Positions 1 through 9,156 of a DNA stretch of 64,000 bases are shown here, one piece after another; position 1 is the first letter of the stretch; each line of letters starts with the position of its first letter. The notes beneath the pieces were generated by a model. The model did no database searches, was not told the DNA's origin, and saw only the letters and a list, made by a program, of their open reading frames with translations. This stretch comes from Saccharopolyspora gloriosae (GTDB lineage Bacteria > Actinomycetota > Actinomycetes > Mycobacteriales > Pseudonocardiaceae): positions 1,178,001 through 1,242,000 of the forward strand of contig NZ_CP059557.1 in assembly GCF_022828475.1 (NCBI RefSeq), in the 5' to 3' direction. A program made the position numbers and the translations under genes.

Positions 1-1305
1 GAGCCGGGCTCCGACGCCGACGGCGTCACCGTGCACCTCCCGCTGGCGGTGCTCAACCAGATCGAACCCGCCGGGTTCGACTGGCAGATCCCCGGGCTGC
101 GCGAAGAACTCGTCATCGCGTTGCTGAAGTCGCTGCCGAAGACGTTGCGGCGCAACTTCGTTCCGGTGCCCGACCACGCCCGCGCCGCGCTGTCCCGGAT
201 GCCGGTGATGCGCGGCGACCTCGTCGGTGCGCTGAGCGAGCAGCTGCGCGCCATGACCGGGGTGACCGTGCCACCGGACGCGTTCGACGTGGACGCGTTG
301 CCGGAACACCTGAAGATGTCGTTCCGCGTGATCGACGGGGACGGCAAGAAGCTCGCCGAGTCCAAGGATCTCGACGCGCTCAAGCAGCGGCTGCGCCCGA
401 AGCTGCGCGCCGAGATCTCCGCGGCCGCCGACACCGTCGAACGCACCGGGCTGAGCTCGTGGAGCTTCGGTGAGCTGCCGCGCACCTTCGAGAAGGAACG
501 TGGCGGCAACTCGGTCAAGGCCTACCCGTCCCTTGTGGACGAGGGCGACTCGGTCGCGGTCCGCATGTTCGACACCGAAGCCGAACAGCGCCGCGCGTTG
601 TGGCACGGCACCCGGCGGCTGTTGCTGCTGAACCTGCCGTCACCGGTGAAGTCCTTGCAACGAGGCATGAACGCGCGCACCCGCGTCGTACTCGGCACCG
701 GCCCGCACGGCGACATCACGCGCCTGCTCGAGGACTGCGTGACCTGCGCCGTGGACAAGCTCGTCGCAGACGCGGGCGGACCGGTGTGGAGCCAGGACGG
801 ATTCGCCGCGCTGAAGGCGAAGGTGCGGGCCGGTCTCGGCCCCGTCACCGCCGATACCGCCGCCAAGGTGGAGAAGGTGCTCAACGCGGCGCAGCAAGCC
901 CGATCGGCACTGGCGGACCGGGAACGCACCATGCCCGCGGACTCGCTGGCCGACGTCAAGGAACAGCTCGAAGGGCTGCTCCACCCCGGATTCGTCGCCG
1001 GAACCGGATGGGACCGGCTGCCGGACCTGGAGCGGTACCTGCGCGCCATCGAGCACCGGCTGGACAAGGTGCAGCACCATCCGCAGCGCGACCGGCAGTG
1101 GATGGCGCAGATCGACGAGGTGCGGGACCGCTACCTGGATCTGCTCGACGCCGTCCCCGACGGTCGCGCGCCCGGTGCGGAACTGCGCAAGGTCGGCTGG
1201 ATGATCGAGGAGTTCCGCGTTTCGCTGTTCGCGCAGGCGTTGGGGACCCCGCACGCCGTCTCCGCCAAGCGCATTCACCGGGCTTTGGATAAGGCTGCTC
1301 GGTGA
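1..1305 (+). CDS. hrpA: ATP-dependent RNA helicase HrpA, C-terminal part (5' end outside window)
   Basis: The frame is open from the first base, so this is the last 434 residues of a larger protein. The visible part contains the stretch GVTVHLPLAVLNQ and later GLREELVIALLKSLPKTLRR, which is the signature of the DUF3418 region at the C terminus of actinobacterial HrpA DEAH-box helicases. The helicase core motifs lie upstream of the window and cannot be checked. HrpA proteins unwind RNA and in bacteria are linked to mRNA processing and rescue of collided ribosomes. The GTG at 31 is an internal codon and not the start. The gene is followed within 25 bases by a large palindromic repeat shared with the convergent degV gene, which may serve as its transcript end. 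Confidence 0.85.
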   Translation, partial: EPGSDADGVTVHLPLAVLNQIEPAGFDWQIPGLREELVIALLKSLPKTLRRNFVPVPDHARAALSRMPVMRGDLVGALSEQLRAMTGVTVPPDAFDVDALPEHLKMSFRVIDGDGKKLAESKDLDALKQRLRPKLRAEISAAADTVERTGLSSWSFGELPRTFEKERGGNSVKAYPSLVDEGDSVAVRMFDTEAEQRRALWHGTRRLLLLNLPSPVKSLQRGMNARTRVVLGTGPHGDITRLLEDCVTCAVDKLVADAGGPVWSQDGFAALKAKVRAGLGPVTADTAAKVEKVLNAAQQARSALADRERTMPADSLADVKEQLEGLLHPGFVAGTGWDRLPDLERYLRAIEHRLDKVQHHPQRDRQWMAQIDEVRDRYLDLLDAVPDGRAPGAELRKVGWMIEEFRVSLFAQALGTPHAVSAKRIHRALDKAAR

Positions 1306-1327
1306 AGGCTGCTTGGGGGGTCGGGTG

Positions 1328-1426
1328 GCGGAACCTCAGTTGGTCTCTCGCTGCGGGATCTTTTTCCCTAGTGGCTCCGCCACGAGGGAAAAAGCTGTCC
1401 TCGCGAGAGACCAACTGAGAACCCGC
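1328..1426. repeat. two-tier palindromic repeat, family A copy 1
   Basis: About 100 bases that fold almost entirely on themselves. The outer stem pairs CTCAGTTGGTCTCTCGC with its exact complement. The inner stem pairs CTTTTTCCCTAGTGG with CCACGAGGGAAAAAG around a CTCCG loop. The outer flanks are GCGGAACCT and GAGAACCCGC. The same element recurs at 9005, 26361, 41801 and 55254, with different but complementary bases in the outer stem. It lies between the 3' ends of the convergent hrpA and degV genes, so a bidirectional terminator or mRNA 3'-end stabiliser is a reasonable inference. Confidence 0.85.
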
Positions 1427-1445
1427 CGGTGGTCGGCTTTTCGAC

Positions 1446-1560
1446 GTGGGCTATGCGCTTCGCGCATACAGGCACGGCTTCGCCGCAAGGCAGGCTTGCT
1501 TCGCGGCCCAACTGCACGGCTTCGCCGCAAGGCAGGCCGTTGGCCGTGAGGCAGGCGGGG
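1446..1560. repeat. companion short repeats of family A copy 1
   Basis: This begins with GGGCTATGCGCTTCGCGCAT and continues with two near-identical units around CACGGCTTCGCCGCAAGGCA (1473 and 1516). The same words flank the family A palindromes at 9005, 26361 and 55254, so palindrome and companion travel as one composite element. Short open frames across it encode the same low-complexity peptides at each copy and are almost certainly not genes. Confidence 0.7.
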
Positions 1561-1602
1561 CTTCCGCTCAGAGGTTCGGACTTCGGGGCGTGAGGGGTGG
1601 GG

Positions 1603-2448
1603 TCAGACTGCTGGGGAGACTGTTAAGCCCAAGGCTCCGGGGCCGGCGTGGGCGCCGATGATCGCGCTGGTTTCGGCGATGACGACGCGGCGGACCTGGG
1701 GGAGTTGGGCCTTCAACTGCTCGGCCACCTCGTTGGCGCGCTCGGCGTACTGGAAGTGCTCGATGCCGATGTCGACCTGGCCGTCACCGGCACGGCTCAC
1801 GGCCTGGCGCACGGCCTTCTTCAACGCGCGATCCGGTCCACGGCCTTTCACCAGCGGCTCCAGGATCCCTTCGCGCAGCACCAGCACGGGCTTGATGGAC
1901 AGCGCCTGGCCGAGCATCGCCTGAGCGCGGCCCACCCGGCCGCTGCGGCGCAGGTACTCCAAGGTGTCCACGTAGATCATCTGCGTGGTGCTGCGCAGCC
2001 GCCGGTCAAGGACGCCGAGCACGCCCTGCGGGCTCGCCCCGGCGGCGGCGGCCTCGGCCGCTGCGATCACCGGGAAGCCGATGCCGAGCCCGCACAGCCG
2101 GGAATCCACCACGTACACCGGCAGATTGACCTCGTCGGCCGCGAGGCGGGCCGATTCGCAGGTCTTGGACAGGCCTTCGGAGATGTGCACCGACACGATC
2201 GCCTCGGCTCCGGCGGAAGCCGCGTCGTTGTAGTTCCAGAAGAACGCGGGCGGCGGCGGCGGTCCCGTTTCGACGGGAGTTCCCTCGCGCATCGCCTGCG
2301 CTAGTTCGGAGTGCGGAACGCGGCGCTCGTCGTTCTCCTGATCGCCGATCTTGAGTTCCAGCTGGATCACGCAGATGTTCAGCTGGTCGGCGACGTCGGG
2401 CGGAATCGAGGCGGTGGAGTCCGTCACGATGGCGACGTGGTGTTTCAT
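1603..2448 (-). CDS. DegV family fatty-acid-binding protein
   Basis: A 281-residue protein with the DegV hallmarks: an N-terminal VTDSTASIPPDVAD strand-loop, a central TQMIYVDTLEYLRRSGRVG segment, SIKPVLVLREG, and a C-terminal GAHAGPGALGL. DegV proteins bind a fatty acid and in Firmicutes act as the FakB subunit that presents it to a fatty-acid kinase; the role in actinobacteria is less clear. I prefer the ATG at 2448 (MKHHVAIVTDST) because it begins right at the conserved domain. A GTG at 2466 would add six residues, and neither start has an obvious ribosome-binding site. The gene is monocistronic, convergent with hrpA and divergent from etfB. Confidence 0.88.
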   Translation of the reverse strand: MKHHVAIVTDSTASIPPDVADQLNICVIQLELKIGDQENDERRVPHSELAQAMREGTPVETGPPPPPAFFWNYNDAASAGAEAIVSVHISEGLSKTCESARLAADEVNLPVYVVDSRLCGLGIGFPVIAAAEAAAAGASPQGVLGVLDRRLRSTTQMIYVDTLEYLRRSGRVGRAQAMLGQALSIKPVLVLREGILEPLVKGRGPDRALKKAVRQAVSRAGDGQVDIGIEHFQYAERANEVAEQLKAQLPQVRRVVIAETSAIIGAHAGPGALGLTVSPAV

Positions 2449-2748
2449 GTCGTGCAGGCTAGTCACGTGTAAAAGTTTTCAGGTCGTGGCCGGGCTGGTC
2501 GTGGGCCAGAATTCCGGCGCGATCGAAGACGGTACCGATGACGTGAGTACCGTCACGGGAAGCCGTGGTTGCGCAGGGGCTACCGGCAAGTAACATCCGG
2601 GGTGGCTGGCGTCACTGTGTCACCGACACTGTGTCATGGCAAGGTCGAACTTCCCGGTAGCGATGTGAATGCATCGACCGGAACCCGCGCAACAGCGCGA
2701 AACGCAAGCAAAGCCATCGTGAAGTCCGCAGGAGGTCGAAGAGGACCC
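2449..2748. other. intergenic region degV-etfB
   Basis: About 300 bases between two divergent genes, so promoters for both should lie here. It is somewhat less GC-rich than its surroundings. The frame of etfB stays open upstream to 2569, but that part has no similarity to the family and precedes the good ribosome-binding site. I see no further gene, repeat or clear operator. Confidence 0.5.
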
Positions 2749-3531
2749 ATGAACATCGTCGTCCTGGTTAAGCAGGTGCCCGATACGTGGTCCGAGCGCA
2801 AGCTCAAAGACTCCGACCACACGCTCGACCGCGAGTCGGCGGACGCCGTGCTGGATGAGATCAATGAACGTGCGGTGGAAGAGGCACTGCTGATCAAGGA
2901 GGCCCAGGGCGGTGAAGTGACCGTCGTGGCGATGGGTCCGGATCGTGCCACTGACGCCATCCGCAAGGCGCTGTCGATGGGTGCGGACAAGGCGGTGCAC
3001 CTGTCCGACGAGGCGCTGGCCGGCTCGGACGCGGTCTCGACCGCGAAGGCCCTGGCGAAGGTCGTGGGCACCGTCGAGTCCGTGGACCTGGTGCTGGCGG
3101 GCAACGAGGCCACCGACGGCCGCGTGGGCGCGGTTCCGGCGATGCTGGCCGAGCTGCTCGGATGGGCGCAGCTGACGTACGCGCGCAAGGTCACCACCGA
3201 CGGTTCGACGATCAGCGTCGAGCGCGAGACCGACGCGGGCATCATCAGCCTGGAAGCGAACCTGCCCGCGGTCGTCTCGGTCACCGAGAAGATCAACGAG
3301 CCGCGCTACCCGTCGTTCAAGGGCATCATGGCCGCCAAGAAGAAGCCGGTCTCCGTGCTGACGCTGGCCGACGCCGGGATCGACGCTTCCGAGGTCGGCC
3401 TGGCCGGCGCCGGTTCGAAGGTCGTCGAGTCCGCGCCGAAGCCGCCGAAGCAGGCCGGTCAGCGCGTCAACGACGAAGGCGACGGCGGCAGCAAGATCGT
3501 TGAGTTCTTGGCCGCCGAAAAGCTGGTCTGA
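2749..3531 (+). CDS. etfB: electron transfer flavoprotein subunit beta
   Basis: A 260-residue EtfB/FixA protein that, with EtfA, carries electrons from acyl-CoA dehydrogenases and similar flavoenzymes to the membrane ETF:quinone oxidoreductase. It starts MNIVVLVKQVPDTW and has the ETF beta signature region VDLVLAGNEATDGRVGAVPA and VTEKINEPRYPSFKGIMAAK. The length matches the family. The ATG at 2749 is chosen because GGAGG at 2730-2734 and a second AGAGGA lie just upstream and the conserved N terminus begins there. etfA follows after 27 bases, so the two form an operon, as in most actinobacteria. Confidence 0.95.
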   Translation: MNIVVLVKQVPDTWSERKLKDSDHTLDRESADAVLDEINERAVEEALLIKEAQGGEVTVVAMGPDRATDAIRKALSMGADKAVHLSDEALAGSDAVSTAKALAKVVGTVESVDLVLAGNEATDGRVGAVPAMLAELLGWAQLTYARKVTTDGSTISVERETDAGIISLEANLPAVVSVTEKINEPRYPSFKGIMAAKKKPVSVLTLADAGIDASEVGLAGAGSKVVESAPKPPKQAGQRVNDEGDGGSKIVEFLAAEKLV

Positions 3532-3558
3532 GCCCTAGGTTCGCGAGGAGATAAAGAC

Positions 3559-4518
3559 ATGTCTGAGGTTTTGGTCCTCGTCGACCACTCCGGCGGCGAG
3601 GTCAAGAAGGTCACCCTGGAACTGCTGACCGCGGCACGTCGCCTCGGTGAGCCGTCGGCCGTTGTGGTCGGCGAGCCCGGTGAAGCGGGCAAGCTCACCG
3701 ACGCGCTGGCGTCGCACGGTGCGGAGAAGGTCTACGCGGCGGAGTCCGCGGAGGCGGCGTCGTACCTGGTCACCCCGGCCGTGGACGTGCTCGCGTCGCT
3801 GGTCGCCTCGGCCTCGCCGGCCGCGGTGCTGGTACCGGGCTCGGTCGACGGCAAGGAGATCGCGGGCCGGCTGGCCGTGCGGCTCGGTTCGGGTCTGCTG
3901 TCCGAGGTCGTCGACATCGACGCCGACGGGATCGGCTCGCACTCGCTGTTCGGCGGTACCTACAACGCGAAGGCGCAGGTCACCACCGGTACGCCGATCG
4001 TGACCGTGCTGCCCGGCAGCATCGAGGCCGAGCAGACCTCCGGTGCCGGTGCGCAGGAGGCCGTCGAGGTGCCCGCGGTCGACGCGGCGAAGAACGCGAA
4101 GATCACCGGCGTGCAGCCGGTCGAGGCCGGGGACCGCCCCGAGCTCACCGAGGCGTCCGTGGTCGTCTCCGGTGGCCGCGGTGTCGGTTCGGCCGAGTCG
4201 TTCGACGTGGTGGAGAAGCTGGCCGACTCGCTCGGCGCGGCCGTCGGCGCCTCGCGTGCCGCGGTGGACTCCGGCTACTACCCGCACCAGTTCCAGGTCG
4301 GGCAGACCGGTAAGACCGTCTCGCCGCAGCTCTACATCGCCCTCGGGATCTCCGGCGCGATCCAGCACCGCGCGGGCATGCAGACCTCGAAGACGATCGT
4401 CGCGGTCAACAAGGACGCCGAGGCGCCGATCTTCGAGATCGCCGACTACGGCGTCGTGGGCGACCTGTTCAAGGTCACCCCGCAGCTGACCGAAGAGGTC
4501 GGCAAGCGCAAGGGCTGA
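3559..4518 (+). CDS. etfA: electron transfer flavoprotein subunit alpha
   Basis: A 319-residue EtfA/FixB protein, the FAD-carrying partner of EtfB. The N-terminal half is the ETF alpha domain. The C-terminal half has the FAD-binding signature with [46 protein letters not shown] and [33 protein letters not shown] ribosome-binding site precedes the ATG. It is the second gene of the etfBA operon and is closed by a strong terminator 18 bases after the stop codon. Confidence 0.96.
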   Translation: MSEVLVLVDHSGGEVKKVTLELLTAARRLGEPSAVVVGEPGEAGKLTDALASHGAEKVYAAESAEAASYLVTPAVDVLASLVASASPAAVLVPGSVDGKEIAGRLAVRLGSGLLSEVVDIDADGIGSHSLFGGTYNAKAQVTTGTPIVTVLPGSIEAEQTSGAGAQEAVEVPAVDAAKNAKITGVQPVEAGDRPELTEASVVVSGGRGVGSAESFDVVEKLADSLGAAVGASRAAVDSGYYPHQFQVGQTGKTVSPQLYIALGISGAIQHRAGMQTSKTIVAVNKDAEAPIFEIADYGVVGDLFKVTPQLTEEVGKRKG

Positions 4519-4535
4519 GCCCTCGAACACGACGA

Positions 4536-4569
4536 AGCGGGCCGCACCCATCGGGTGCGGCCCGCTTTT
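4536..4569 (+). terminator. rho-independent terminator of etfBA
   Basis: A perfect 14-bp stem, AGCGGGCCGCACCC paired with GGGTGCGGCCCGCT, a three-base loop and a short T run. It sits between the stop of etfA and the convergent rnhA. Confidence 0.9.
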
Positions 4570-4724
4570 CGTACCGGCGCGGATTTCGTCGTTGCTCATT
4601 GGTGCGCGGTCATTCGCGAGCACGTTGTTGATCAATGCGAAATGTCCGGATCATTCCGGGTTCCGGTCGCCGATGAAGAGATCGCGGTGAAAGGTTCCGG
4701 CGAATCAGGCCGGAGAACCGTCCC

Positions 4725-5201
4725 TCAAGATCGGGATTCGTCGCGGCCTTTGCAGGCGAGCTTGTCGGCGCGCTCGTTCTCCGGGTGGCCGCTGTGTCCC
4801 TTGACCCAGTTCCACTCCACTTTGCCGTGCCGCTGCTTTTCCGCGTCGAGGCGCTGCCACAGCTCCGCGTTCTTCACCGGCTGCTTCGCGGACGTCTTCC
4901 AGCCGTTGCGCTTCCAGCCCTTCATCCACTCCGAGATGCCCTTCAGCACGTACGTGCTGTCGCTGAAGACCCGCACGTGCGGCATCGGCCGGTTCAGCGC
5001 CGCCAAGCCCTCGATGACGGCGGTGAGCTCCATCTTGTTGTTCGTCGTGGCGCGTTCACCGCCGTAGAGCTCGCGTTCGTGGTCGCCGTAGCGCAACACC
5101 ACGCCCCATCCGCCGGGGCCGGGGTTGCCGCTGCACGCGCCGTCGGTGAACAGCTCCACGCGTTTCTGATCGGGCTCGTCGGCCCCTGCTGGCTGTGGCA
5201 T
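4725..5201 (-). CDS. rnhA: ribonuclease HI
   Basis: A 158-residue RNase HI, which cuts the RNA strand of RNA:DNA hybrids (R-loops, Okazaki primers). The catalytic acidic residues are visible: Asp20 in [16 protein letters not shown], Glu58 in NNKMEL, Asp81 in FSDSTYV, and the final Asp in [11 protein letters not shown]. The basic handle helix [11 protein letters not shown] that helps substrate binding is present. The ATG at 5201 ([14 protein letters not shown]) gives the normal family length; the open frame continues upstream but without family similarity. It is convergent with etfA. Confidence 0.93.
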   Translation of the reverse strand: MPQPAGADEPDQKRVELFTDGACSGNPGPGGWGVVLRYGDHERELYGGERATTNNKMELTAVIEGLAALNRPMPHVRVFSDSTYVLKGISEWMKGWKRNGWKTSAKQPVKNAELWQRLDAEKQRHGKVEWNWVKGHSGHPENERADKLACKGRDESRS

Positions 5202-5492
5202 CCGGGCAACGTAGCGCGCTTCTCCGGCAGGCCGGGAAGCAGGCGCGCCGCGTCGGCGATGAGTTCCGCGGCTCGGGAACTTCCGGGACGCGTCGCCCGT
5301 TGGACCGGTGGAACCGCGATGCGTCGCAGGGCGAAGCGGCGAGAATTTCGGGACGAACCGAACGAAACGGCCCGATTCGCGGGGGCCGGTACCGGCGAAA
5401 TCGATCAGGTACCGGGCATTCACCGAAAGTTCCTGCTGCGTGTCATCAGCCTGTCTACTGCGCTTTCAGCGCGCGGGGATACACCTGCACGC
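5202..5492. other. intergenic region rnhA-GNAT
   Basis: About 290 bases between divergent genes. It should hold both promoters. I see no repeat, RNA gene or convincing small gene in it. Confidence 0.4.
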
Positions 5493-6272
5493 ATGTCCGA
5501 GTCGCAGCTGCTAGCCAGCACCGCGCCAGCAGGATCCTCCTCGTCCGAGGGCGCCCACTACTCCCTGCTCGTGGCCAGGGACACCGATGAAGTGCGGGCC
5601 GCGCAGCGCCTGCGCTACCAGGTGTTCGCCGAGGAGATGGGCGCCACCGTGCACGGTGACCTGCCGGGGGTGGAGACCGATCCGTTCGACGACTTCTGTG
5701 ATCACCTGATCGTGCGCGACGACCGCTCCGGCGAGGTCGTCGGCACCTACCGCATGCTCCCCCCGGAACGCGCGCACGCCGCCGGGAAGTTGTACTCCGA
5801 AAGCGAATTCGACCTCGGTGCGCTCAGTTCGGTGCGGCCTGCGCTGGTGGAGACCGGGCGCTCCTGCGTGCACCGGGACCACCGCAGCGGTGGCGTCGTG
5901 AGCCTGGTGTGGGCGGGCATCGCCCGCTACATGCTGCTCTACGGCCACACCTGGCTCGCCGGGTGCGCCTCGGTGCCGCTGCACGACGGCGGCCCGCTCG
6001 CGGCGAAGGTCTGGGACACCGTCTCGGCGAAGCACCTGGCGCCCGAGGAGTTCCGGGTCCGGCCCTACCAGCCGTGGAACCCGGACGGCGTCGCGCGGAC
6101 CCACCGCGGTCCGCTGCCCGCGCTGCTGAAGGGCTACCTGCGTCTCGGGGCGTGGGTGTGCGGGCCGCCCGCGCACGACCCGGACTTCGGGGTGGCCGAC
6201 TTCTTCGTGCTGCTCAACTTCACCGAGATCGACCAGCGCTACCTGCGGTTCTTCCTGGGCTCGGCGGCATGA
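5493..6272 (+). CDS. GNAT-fold N-acyltransferase, OlsB/hemolysin-like
   Basis: A 259-residue protein of the acetyltransferase-like family that includes ornithine N-acyltransferase OlsB. Supporting segments are RLRYQVFAEEMGA near the N terminus, GTYRMLPPERA, ALVETGRSCVHRDHRSGGVV and LWAGIARYM-like text after it (here LVWAGIARYMLLYG), and LAGCASVPL. OlsB transfers a 3-hydroxyacyl group from ACP to ornithine; the substrate here is not proven. The ATG at 5493 is the first start that leads straight into the domain. The stop overlaps the ATG of the following PlsC gene by four bases (ATGA), which indicates translational coupling. The same pair occurs next to etfBA in mycobacteria. Confidence 0.82.
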   Translation: MSESQLLASTAPAGSSSSEGAHYSLLVARDTDEVRAAQRLRYQVFAEEMGATVHGDLPGVETDPFDDFCDHLIVRDDRSGEVVGTYRMLPPERAHAAGKLYSESEFDLGALSSVRPALVETGRSCVHRDHRSGGVVSLVWAGIARYMLLYGHTWLAGCASVPLHDGGPLAAKVWDTVSAKHLAPEEFRVRPYQPWNPDGVARTHRGPLPALLKGYLRLGAWVCGPPAHDPDFGVADFFVLLNFTEIDQRYLRFFLGSAA

Positions 6273-7123
6273 TCCACGCGTGGTCCCCGGTTTCGCCGTG
6301 CGGGCCGGGTTGTCTGCCGAGAGCGGGCAGCGTGCGTCGCGCGGGCACGCACCGGGTGGTGCTGCGGTTGACGAGGGCGGCCGGGCAGATGCTGCTGGGC
6401 GTCGGGCTCGCCGTGGTGTACGCGCTGGTGCGCGGGCCGGTGCGCACCGCGTTGGTGAAGGCGTGGTTCCGCGGGCTGCTGCGCGCGTTCGGCGTGCGGC
6501 TCGTCGTGCGCGGCGAACGGCCGGAGGCCGATGGGCTGGTCGTCACCAATCACGTGTCCTGGCTGGACGTGGTGGCGCTGATGGCGGTGAACCCGATGCG
6601 GCTGCTGGCGAAGACCGAACTGCGGTCCTGGCCGGTCGTCGGGCCGCTCGCCGCCCGCGTCGGAACGCTCTACATCGACCGGGAGCGCCTTTCGGCGTTG
6701 CCGGATGCGGTGCGCACGGTCGCCGACGCGCTGCGGGACGGGTCGGTCGTCGGGGCCTTCCCGGAAGGCACCACCTGGTGCGGGCTCGCCTCCGGCACGT
6801 ATCGGCCGGCGGTGTTCCAGGCCGCGGTGGACGCCGGCGTGCAGGTGCGGCCGGTGGCGTTGCGGTTCACCACCGCATCCGGGGCGCCCACCACGATCGC
6901 GGCGTTCGTCGGTGCGGCCACGCTGCTGGAATCCGTGCTCGCCGTCGCCCGCGTCCGGGGCCTCGTGGTGGAACTGTCGGTGCTGCCCGCGATCGACGCG
7001 GCGGCGATCGGCGACCGGCGGGAGCTGGCGCGTCGCGCGGAGCGGGCCGTCGCGGCGATCACGGAACCCGACGGCCCTGAGGTCCCGCACCTCACCGAAG
7101 CCGGACACGCCCTCGCGGCCTGA
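6269..7123 (+). CDS. 1-acyl-sn-glycerol-3-phosphate acyltransferase family (PlsC/OlsA-like)
   Basis: A 284-residue membrane-associated acyltransferase. It has a hydrophobic N-terminal segment (MLLGVGLAVVYALV), the catalytic NHxxxxD motif as NHVSWLD, LYIDRER, and the FPEGTTW block. PlsC enzymes acylate lysophosphatidic acid; OlsA relatives acylate lyso-ornithine lipid. The start codon overlaps the stop of the upstream GNAT gene, so both are made from one message. Partnership with an OlsB-like enzyme makes an ornithine-lipid or related aminolipid role plausible, but glycerophospholipid remodelling is equally possible on sequence alone. Confidence 0.85.
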   Translation: MIHAWSPVSPCGPGCLPRAGSVRRAGTHRVVLRLTRAAGQMLLGVGLAVVYALVRGPVRTALVKAWFRGLLRAFGVRLVVRGERPEADGLVVTNHVSWLDVVALMAVNPMRLLAKTELRSWPVVGPLAARVGTLYIDRERLSALPDAVRTVADALRDGSVVGAFPEGTTWCGLASGTYRPAVFQAAVDAGVQVRPVALRFTTASGAPTTIAAFVGAATLLESVLAVARVRGLVVELSVLPAIDAAAIGDRRELARRAERAVAAITEPDGPEVPHLTEAGHALAA

Positions 7124-7163
7124 CAGGTGAATGTCCCCTTCCTTCGAAGGGGCCATTCACCTG
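7124..7163. repeat. palindromic repeat, family C copy 1
   Basis: CAGGTGAATG...CATTCACCTG with inner arms CCCCTTC and GAAGGGG, starting at the base after the plsC stop. Related palindromes occur at 36190 and 44830-44943. Position suggests a 3'-end function. The following 200 bases hold weaker copies of the same words (GGCATTCACTCC near 7217) and no gene. Confidence 0.65.
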
Positions 7164-7373
7164 GTGCGGCCGGTGAGGTGCAAGGCCCCGTTGACCGGTG
7201 GGATCGGTCAACGGAGGCATTCACTCCAGGTGGCGTTACTCCGGCGGAGCCGGCCAGGTGTTCAGGGCGCGGTCCGCGGCTGCTCGGGCCTCCGTTTCCG
7301 GAGTGCCGACGACCGCTGCGCTGATCGCGGAAACTCCTGGCCTCCACCAGGGGCCAGGTTGCAGGCTCGTCGG

Positions 7374-8822
7374 GTGACGGTCGATGACGGAACCAGTGGA
7401 ACTCCATCCGCAACCACCGAGAGCGCGCTGTGGGGGCCGCGGCGCCGCAACTTCACCGCCGGGCTGATCCTGGTCATCACGCTCGCCGCGTTCGAGGCGA
7501 TGGGCATCGGGACGGCGCTGCCGACGATCGTGCGGGAATGGCACGCCGAGCAGTGGTACTCGTGGCCGTTCACGATCTTCATGGCGGCCAGCGCGATCGG
7601 CACCGTGGTAGCGGGCCGCTTCTCGGACCGCAGCGGTCCGGCGGTGCCGCTGCTGGTGGCGATGCCGACGTTCGCCGCCGGTCTGGTGCTCGCCGGAATC
7701 GCCCCGGACATGTTCGTGCTGTTGGTGGCCCGCGCGTTGCAGGGGCTGGGCGCGGGGGCGCAGATCGTCGCGCTGTACGTGCTGATCGCCCGCGTGTACC
7801 CGGAGCGGGATCGTCCGGCGGCGTTCGGTGCGCTGTCGGCGGCGTGGGTGGTGCCCGCGCTGGTCGGGCCGGTGGTGGCCGGGGCGTTGACCGAACACGT
7901 CGGCTGGCGCTGGGTCTTCCTCGGGCTGGCGCCGCTGATGCTGGTCGGCGCGCTGCTGCTGGTGCCGACGGTGCGGCGGATCGGCTCCGCGGGGGAGACG
8001 GCGGCGCCGGGTTCCGCGCGGCTGCCGCTGGCCGCGGTGGGGGCGGCGGCCGGGACGGTCGGGCTGAACTGGGCCGCGCAGCGGATCTCCGGTTCGGGCG
8101 AGATCCCGCTGCCGGTGGCGGCGGTCGGGATCGCGGCGGTGCTCGTGCTCGTCCCGTCGCTGCGGGTGTTGTTGCCGCGCGGCACCGGCACCGGGCGGCC
8201 CGGCATACCGGTGATGGTGCTCGCGCGCGGGCTGCTGGCCGGGGTGTTCTTCGCCGCGCAGGCCTTCGTGCCGTTGATCCTCTCGGTGGTGCACGGGTAT
8301 TCGCCGACGGCGGCGGGGATTCCACTCACCGTCGGCTCCCTCGGCTGGAGCGTGGGGGCGTTGTGGCAGAGCAGGCGACCGGACGTGCGCCGCGAGCACA
8401 TCGTCGCCGCCGGGCTGGCGCTGGTCGCCGTCGCGGTCGTCGGACTCGTGCTGATCGCACCCGAGTGGGGGCCTGCGTGGGCGGTGTACCTGCTGTGGTC
8501 GATCGGCGGCATCGGGATGGGCATCGGAGTGGCGAGCACCTCGGTGCGGGTGCTGTCGCTGTCGGCGGCGGACCGGCGCGGCTTCCACTCCTCCGCGCTG
8601 CAGATCTCCGACATGCTCGGCCAAGCGCTGCTGGTGGGCCTGGGCGGCGTGCTCGTCGCAGCACTGGCGAGCCCGAATGAGCCGACGGGCGGCGTGGTGG
8701 CGCTGAACCTGGCCCTGGGCTGCATGGCGTTGCTCGGCGCGGCCCGGGTGTTCCGCAGCGCGCACACCGAACCGGCACCCGAAGCCCCGAACCCCACCGA
8801 ACGAAACACCGAGCACCCGTAA
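7374..8822 (+). CDS. MFS transporter
   Basis: A 482-residue major facilitator with roughly a dozen or more hydrophobic helices. It opens with [20 protein letters not shown] and has the MFS loop motif as [10 protein letters not shown] and a second-helix motif [20 protein letters not shown], followed by [15 protein letters not shown], typical of drug/proton antiporters. The substrate cannot be read from sequence. The GTG at 7374 is chosen because the text upstream of it is not membrane-like; no clear ribosome-binding site is visible, so the start is uncertain by a few codons. No regulator is adjacent. In mycobacteria the genes on either side are neighbours, so this gene looks like an insertion into the ancestral order. 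Confidence 0.85.
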   Translation: MTVDDGTSGTPSATTESALWGPRRRNFTAGLILVITLAAFEAMGIGTALPTIVREWHAEQWYSWPFTIFMAASAIGTVVAGRFSDRSGPAVPLLVAMPTFAAGLVLAGIAPDMFVLLVARALQGLGAGAQIVALYVLIARVYPERDRPAAFGALSAAWVVPALVGPVVAGALTEHVGWRWVFLGLAPLMLVGALLLVPTVRRIGSAGETAAPGSARLPLAAVGAAAGTVGLNWAAQRISGSGEIPLPVAAVGIAAVLVLVPSLRVLLPRGTGTGRPGIPVMVLARGLLAGVFFAAQAFVPLILSVVHGYSPTAAGIPLTVGSLGWSVGALWQSRRPDVRREHIVAAGLALVAVAVVGLVLIAPEWGPAWAVYLLWSIGGIGMGIGVASTSVRVLSLSAADRRGFHSSALQISDMLGQALLVGLGGVLVAALASPNEPTGGVVALNLALGCMALLGAARVFRSAHTEPAPEAPNPTERNTEHP

Positions 8823-8869
8823 CCCCCCACAACCCTCCAGACGCCCACCCGCGAACCACGCAGTGCCAG

Positions 8870-8992
8870 CGGCGCACCCGTGCCTCGCGGCGAAGCCGTG
8901 TCTTGCGGCGAAGCCGTGCTCTGCGGCCGGAGGCCGTGCTTGGCGGCGTAGCCGTACTTGGATGCGCGAAGCGCATAGCCCACGTCCGAGAA
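8870..8992. repeat. companion short repeats of family A copy 2
   Basis: Four imperfect units built on TTGCGGCGAAGCCGTG, ending in GCGCGAAGCGCATAGCCCAC. It is the reverse-complement arrangement of the block at 1446-1560 and leads directly into palindrome copy 2. Confidence 0.65.
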
Positions 8993-9004
8993 GCCGGTCA
9001 CCGG

Positions 9005-9104
9005 CGGGTTCTCAGTTGGTCTCTCGCGAGGACGGCCTTTTCCCTCGTGGCGGAGCCACTCGGGAAAAGGATCCCGCAGCGAGAGACCAACTGAGGTTCC
9101 GCCG
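9005..9104. repeat. two-tier palindromic repeat, family A copy 2
   Basis: Inverted orientation relative to copy 1. The outer stem is TCAGTTGGTCTCTCGC with its exact complement, the same stem version as copy 1. The inner stem is GGCCTTTTCCCTCGTGG with CCACTCGGGAAAAGG. It lies 3' of the MFS gene and just upstream of the cysteine desulfurase gene. Confidence 0.85.
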
Positions 9105-9156
9105 ACCCGCCACGCAACTCATTGCCGATAAGCCCCTGCATTACCCTGGTAGAGCG

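Noticed and set aside
1336-1530. Small frame encoding a peptide repeated at 8903-9094
   Set aside because: Both are translations of the family A palindrome and its companion repeats; similarity reflects the DNA repeat and there is no ribosome-binding site.
8870-9104. Possible CRISPR array
   Set aside because: The repeated words are short, irregularly spaced and without unique spacers; no cas genes in the window.
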